Below are positions 32,758 to 34,222 of a stretch of DNA of 34,222 bases, piece by piece; the stretch's first letter is position 1, and every line of letters begins with the position of its first letter. The stretch covers positions 1-34,222 of the forward strand of contig CAKSVQ010000013.1 in assembly GCA_934504065.1 (NCBI GenBank), written 5' to 3'. A program made the position numbers and the translations under genes. The notes beneath the pieces were generated by a model. The model did no database searches. It was not told where the DNA came from and was given only the letters and a program-made list of their open reading frames with translations. Source of the DNA: an uncultured Dysosmobacter sp. GTDB taxonomy: Bacteria > Bacillota > Clostridia > Oscillospirales > Oscillospiraceae.

Positions 32758-32934
32758 ATGGACATAGGGACGAGCAAGGCCGCAGAAATGTTAGGGGTCA
32801 CACAAAAGACGGTACAGGAGTGGTGCAGGGTGGGGAAATTCAAAACGGCTACGCAGGATGGGAGAGGAAAGCCGTGGCATATTTCTGAGCAGGAAGTCAA
32901 TCAACTTGTGAGAGAGCGGGAACTTGGTTTGTAG
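32758..32934 (+). CDS. Excisionase-like helix-turn-helix protein
   Basis: 58 aa from ATG 32758, with GGGAGGA 7 nt upstream; the ATG at 32743 lies within that ribosome site. A MerR/HTH_17-type fold (MDIGTSKAAEMLGVTQKTVQEWCRVGKFKTATQDGRGKPWHISEQEVNQLVRERE) as in DNA-binding excisionases of integrative elements. No integrase is present in the window, so it is either a leftover or a stand-alone regulator. Followed two bases later by another small DNA-binding protein. Confidence 0.8.
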   Translation: MDIGTSKAAEMLGVTQKTVQEWCRVGKFKTATQDGRGKPWHISEQEVNQLVRERELGL

Positions 32935-32936
32935 TA

Positions 32937-33122
32937 ATGGCGGTAAGGATAACGCCAGCAGAGTTTGCGGAAATGCACAGATTGTATGCTGAACTTGGTA
33001 ACGCGGCGGAGGTCGCACGGCGTATGAACCGTGACGCAAGCACTGTCCGCAAGTACATTAAGATAAAAGATTGCCCCGCTCTTGTTCGGCATACAACAAA
33101 AGAATTAATAAGGATGGTGTAA
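32937..33122 (+). CDS. Small helix-turn-helix protein
   Basis: 61 aa from ATG 32937, two bases after the excisionase-like gene, with only a weak GAGCGGGA site, so likely translated by coupling. The middle (LYAELGNAAEVARRMNRDASTVRKYIK) is a plain HTH similar to those at the start of transposases and recombinases. No catalytic domain follows. Probably part of mobile-element regulation; function otherwise unknown. Confidence 0.65.
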   Translation: MAVRITPAEFAEMHRLYAELGNAAEVARRMNRDASTVRKYIKIKDCPALVRHTTKELIRMV

Positions 33123-33123
33123 A

Positions 33124-33408
33124 ATGGCCTACTCCAAGAAGCGACACAGCATCAAAAAAAGATTATGTGCAGTGCTGTCCATGCTGTTCATTCTTACTCT
33201 CGCCGCTTGCGGCAAAACAGGAGAAACACAGCAAAGCACAGCATCTAAGGACACCATAAACGTACAAGGAGCCTTTATTTTGAATCCGGCAGACAATTTA
33301 GACTTGTCTGCGGACGGTCTGGATGCCGTACAGCGCTATTTACTGGTTGTGGCGCACTTGCTGAGTTGGAGCGGGAAAATATTTTGGAGCGTCAGCGCGA
33401 GGGCATAG
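33124..33408 (+). pseudogene. Truncated lipoprotein gene running into a resolvase fragment out of frame
   Basis: ATG 33124 with an AAGGATGGTG site. A basic N-terminus, hydrophobic stretch and lipobox LAAC (Cys29) mark a lipoprotein signal. Then follow ~45 plausible residues (KDTINVQGAFILNPADNLDLSADGLDAVQRYLLV). From about 33340-33350 the same DNA in another frame encodes a serine-resolvase tail, so the last ~20 residues of this frame (HLLSWSGKIFWSVSARA) are noise. The lipoprotein has therefore lost its C-terminus at a recombination or deletion junction. Family not recognised. Confidence 0.7.
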
Positions 33409-33587
33409 CCATTGCAAAAGACGAAGGCAAATACAAAGGCCGAAAGCCGCTTGAAATCGACGAAGAACAATTCAAAGATGTTTGCGCCAGATGGAGAGCT
33501 GGGGAAGTCACGGCAACAGCCGCCATGAAAGAGGTCGGATTGAAACCTAACACTTTCTATCGGCGGGTAAAAGAAATGAGCCTGTAA
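33339..33587 (+). pseudogene. Serine recombinase (resolvase) C-terminal remnant
   Basis: In the frame ending with TAA at 33585-33587 the sequence reads GALAELERENILERQREGIAIAK, then DEGKYKGRKPLEID and a Hin-like HTH (FKDVCARWRAGEVTATAAMKEVGLKPNTFYRRVKEM). This is the end of the long helix E and the DNA-binding domain of a Tn3/gamma-delta-type resolvase. The catalytic N-terminus with its Ser is missing; left of ~33340 the DNA belongs to the lipoprotein. No start codon or ribosome site suits it, so it is a dead fragment. Confidence 0.88.
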
Positions 33588-33632
33588 CGGCTCATAACCT
33601 CAAAGGAGAAACGCGGGAAACCGCTTCTCAAT

Positions 33633-33707
33633 ATTCCACTTTTTCAAAATCCACTTTTGCTTCATTAGAGAGGAAAGCGCGGCGGAGGATTCCACTTTTC
33701 TTCCACT
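33633..33707. repeat. Cluster of TCCACTTTT short direct repeats
   Basis: TTCCACTTTTT (33634-33644), TCCACTTTTG (33650-33659), TTCCACTTTTC (33690-33700) and TTCCACT (33701-33707) lie in the gap after the resolvase remnant. Possibly a remnant recombination or binding site; otherwise 33588-33710 holds no gene I can support. Confidence 0.45.
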
Positions 33708-33711
33708 AAAA

Positions 33712-33739
33712 AGAGGGCAGGCATTTCTGCCTACCCTCT
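33712..33739 (-). terminator. Terminator of the reverse-rubrerythrin gene
   Basis: AGAGGGCAGGCA (33712-33723) pairs with TGCCTACCCTCT (33728-33739) with one mismatch; the A-run at 33708-33712 gives the U-tract on the minus strand. Confidence 0.82.
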
Positions 33740-33751
33740 AAATAGTTGGAA

Positions 33752-34222
33752 TTACTTGTTGAAGTAACGCTTCAGCAGGCCCTCGAAAGCCTTGCCGTGA
33801 CGGGCTTCGTCGCGGGCCATCTCGTGGACGGTGTCATGGATGGCGTCCAGGTTGTACTTCTTCGCCAGCTTAGCCAGCTCAAACTTGCCCAGCGTGGCGC
33901 CGTTCTCGGCCTCCACGCGCATCTCGAGGTTCTTCTTGGTGGAATCGGTGACCACATCGCCCAGCAGCTCGGCAAACTTGGCGGCGTGCTCCGCCTCTTC
34001 CAGTCCGGCGCGGCGCCAATACTCGCCGATCTCGGGATAGCCCTCGCGGTAAGCCACACGGGCCATGGCCAGATACATGCCGACCTCGGTGCACTCGCCA
34101 GTGAAGTTGGCGTTCAGACCGTCGATGATCTCCTTCTTCACGTCCTCAGGAACATCCGCGCCGAAGGACTTGCCCACGCCGACCACATGCTCGGCAGCCC
34201 AACTCATCTCGCCCTTCTGCTC
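33752..34222 (-). CDS. Reverse rubrerythrin / NADH peroxidase (N-terminus beyond window)
   Basis: The frame has no stop up to the right edge; the codons before the ATG at 34207 read EQKGE, which matches the linker between an N-terminal rubredoxin domain and the ferritin-like domain in reverse rubrerythrins. So the gene most likely continues past 34222 and the ATG is internal ([12 protein letters not shown]). The four-helix di-iron domain is complete: [90 protein letters not shown], with the ExxH and DEARH ligands. Such proteins reduce H2O2 (and O2) in the cytoplasm of strict anaerobes, with electrons from NADH via a reductase. Confidence 0.92.
   Translation of the reverse strand, partial: EQKGEMSWAAEHVVGVGKSFGADVPEDVKKEIIDGLNANFTGECTEVGMYLAMARVAYREGYPEIGEYWRRAGLEEAEHAAKFAELLGDVVTDSTKKNLEMRVEAENGATLGKFELAKLAKKYNLDAIHDTVHEMARDEARHGKAFEGLLKRYFNK

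Overview
The window looks like a piece of a GC-rich, strictly anaerobic Clostridia chromosome, most likely an Oscillospiraceae-type gut bacterium (Oscillibacter/Flavonifractor/Dysosmobacter-like). This is an inference from gene content: a 2-hydroxyacyl-CoA dehydratase activase pair, a FabK-type FAS II pathway with a FabT-like MarR regulator, a type II pantothenate kinase, a reverse-rubrerythrin, and consensus sigma-A promoters. No rRNA, CRISPR array or intact insertion sequence was seen.

Layout. 1-2787: the 3' part of a dehydratase-activase gene followed by its HgdB-like partner. 2811-2998: first copy of a dispersed multi-hairpin repeat. 3054-4397: MATE exporter. 4440-6907: divergent cofactor genes (coaW for CoA, pncB for NAD) sharing a 180-bp region with back-to-back promoters. 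7040-8602: cardiolipin synthase. 8839-8912: tRNA-Gln(CTG) with its own promoter and terminator. 9095-9883: exported M15 D,D-carboxypeptidase. 9941-10118: second repeat copy, between two look-alike hairpins. 10185-13015 (minus): trkA-trkH potassium uptake operon.

13251-23916 is a compact fatty-acid operon: acpP, accB, accC, accD, accA, fabH, fabK, a second FMN enzyme with a C-terminal four-cysteine cluster, fabD, fabG, fabF, fabZ, then a FabT-like regulator on its own promoter. Acetyl-CoA carboxylase makes malonyl-CoA, FabD loads it onto ACP, FabH primes, and FabF/FabG/FabZ/FabK elongate. The second FMN enzyme is the best candidate for something new: it resembles FabX-type dehydrogenase/isomerases that make unsaturated fatty acids, and no fabA or fabM is present in the window.

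24075-25127: XRE-cupin regulator and GNAT acetyltransferase, followed by the third repeat copy (25130-25320). 25382-29550 (minus): a four-gene cluster of an LRR-like unknown, a VWA protein with a degenerate metallopeptidase motif, a MoxR-type AAA ATPase and a small NifU-like protein. 29694-31521: GntR(YtrA)-ABC-permease operon with a probable autoregulatory operator. 31586-32317: divergent XRE regulator and orphan membrane protein with a perfect palindrome in the shared promoter. About 32340-33720 is a visibly AT-richer island with small mobile-element regulators and a lipoprotein fused out of frame to a serine-resolvase tail, read here as the scar of a lost element. 33752-34222 (minus): reverse-rubrerythrin, cut by the window edge.
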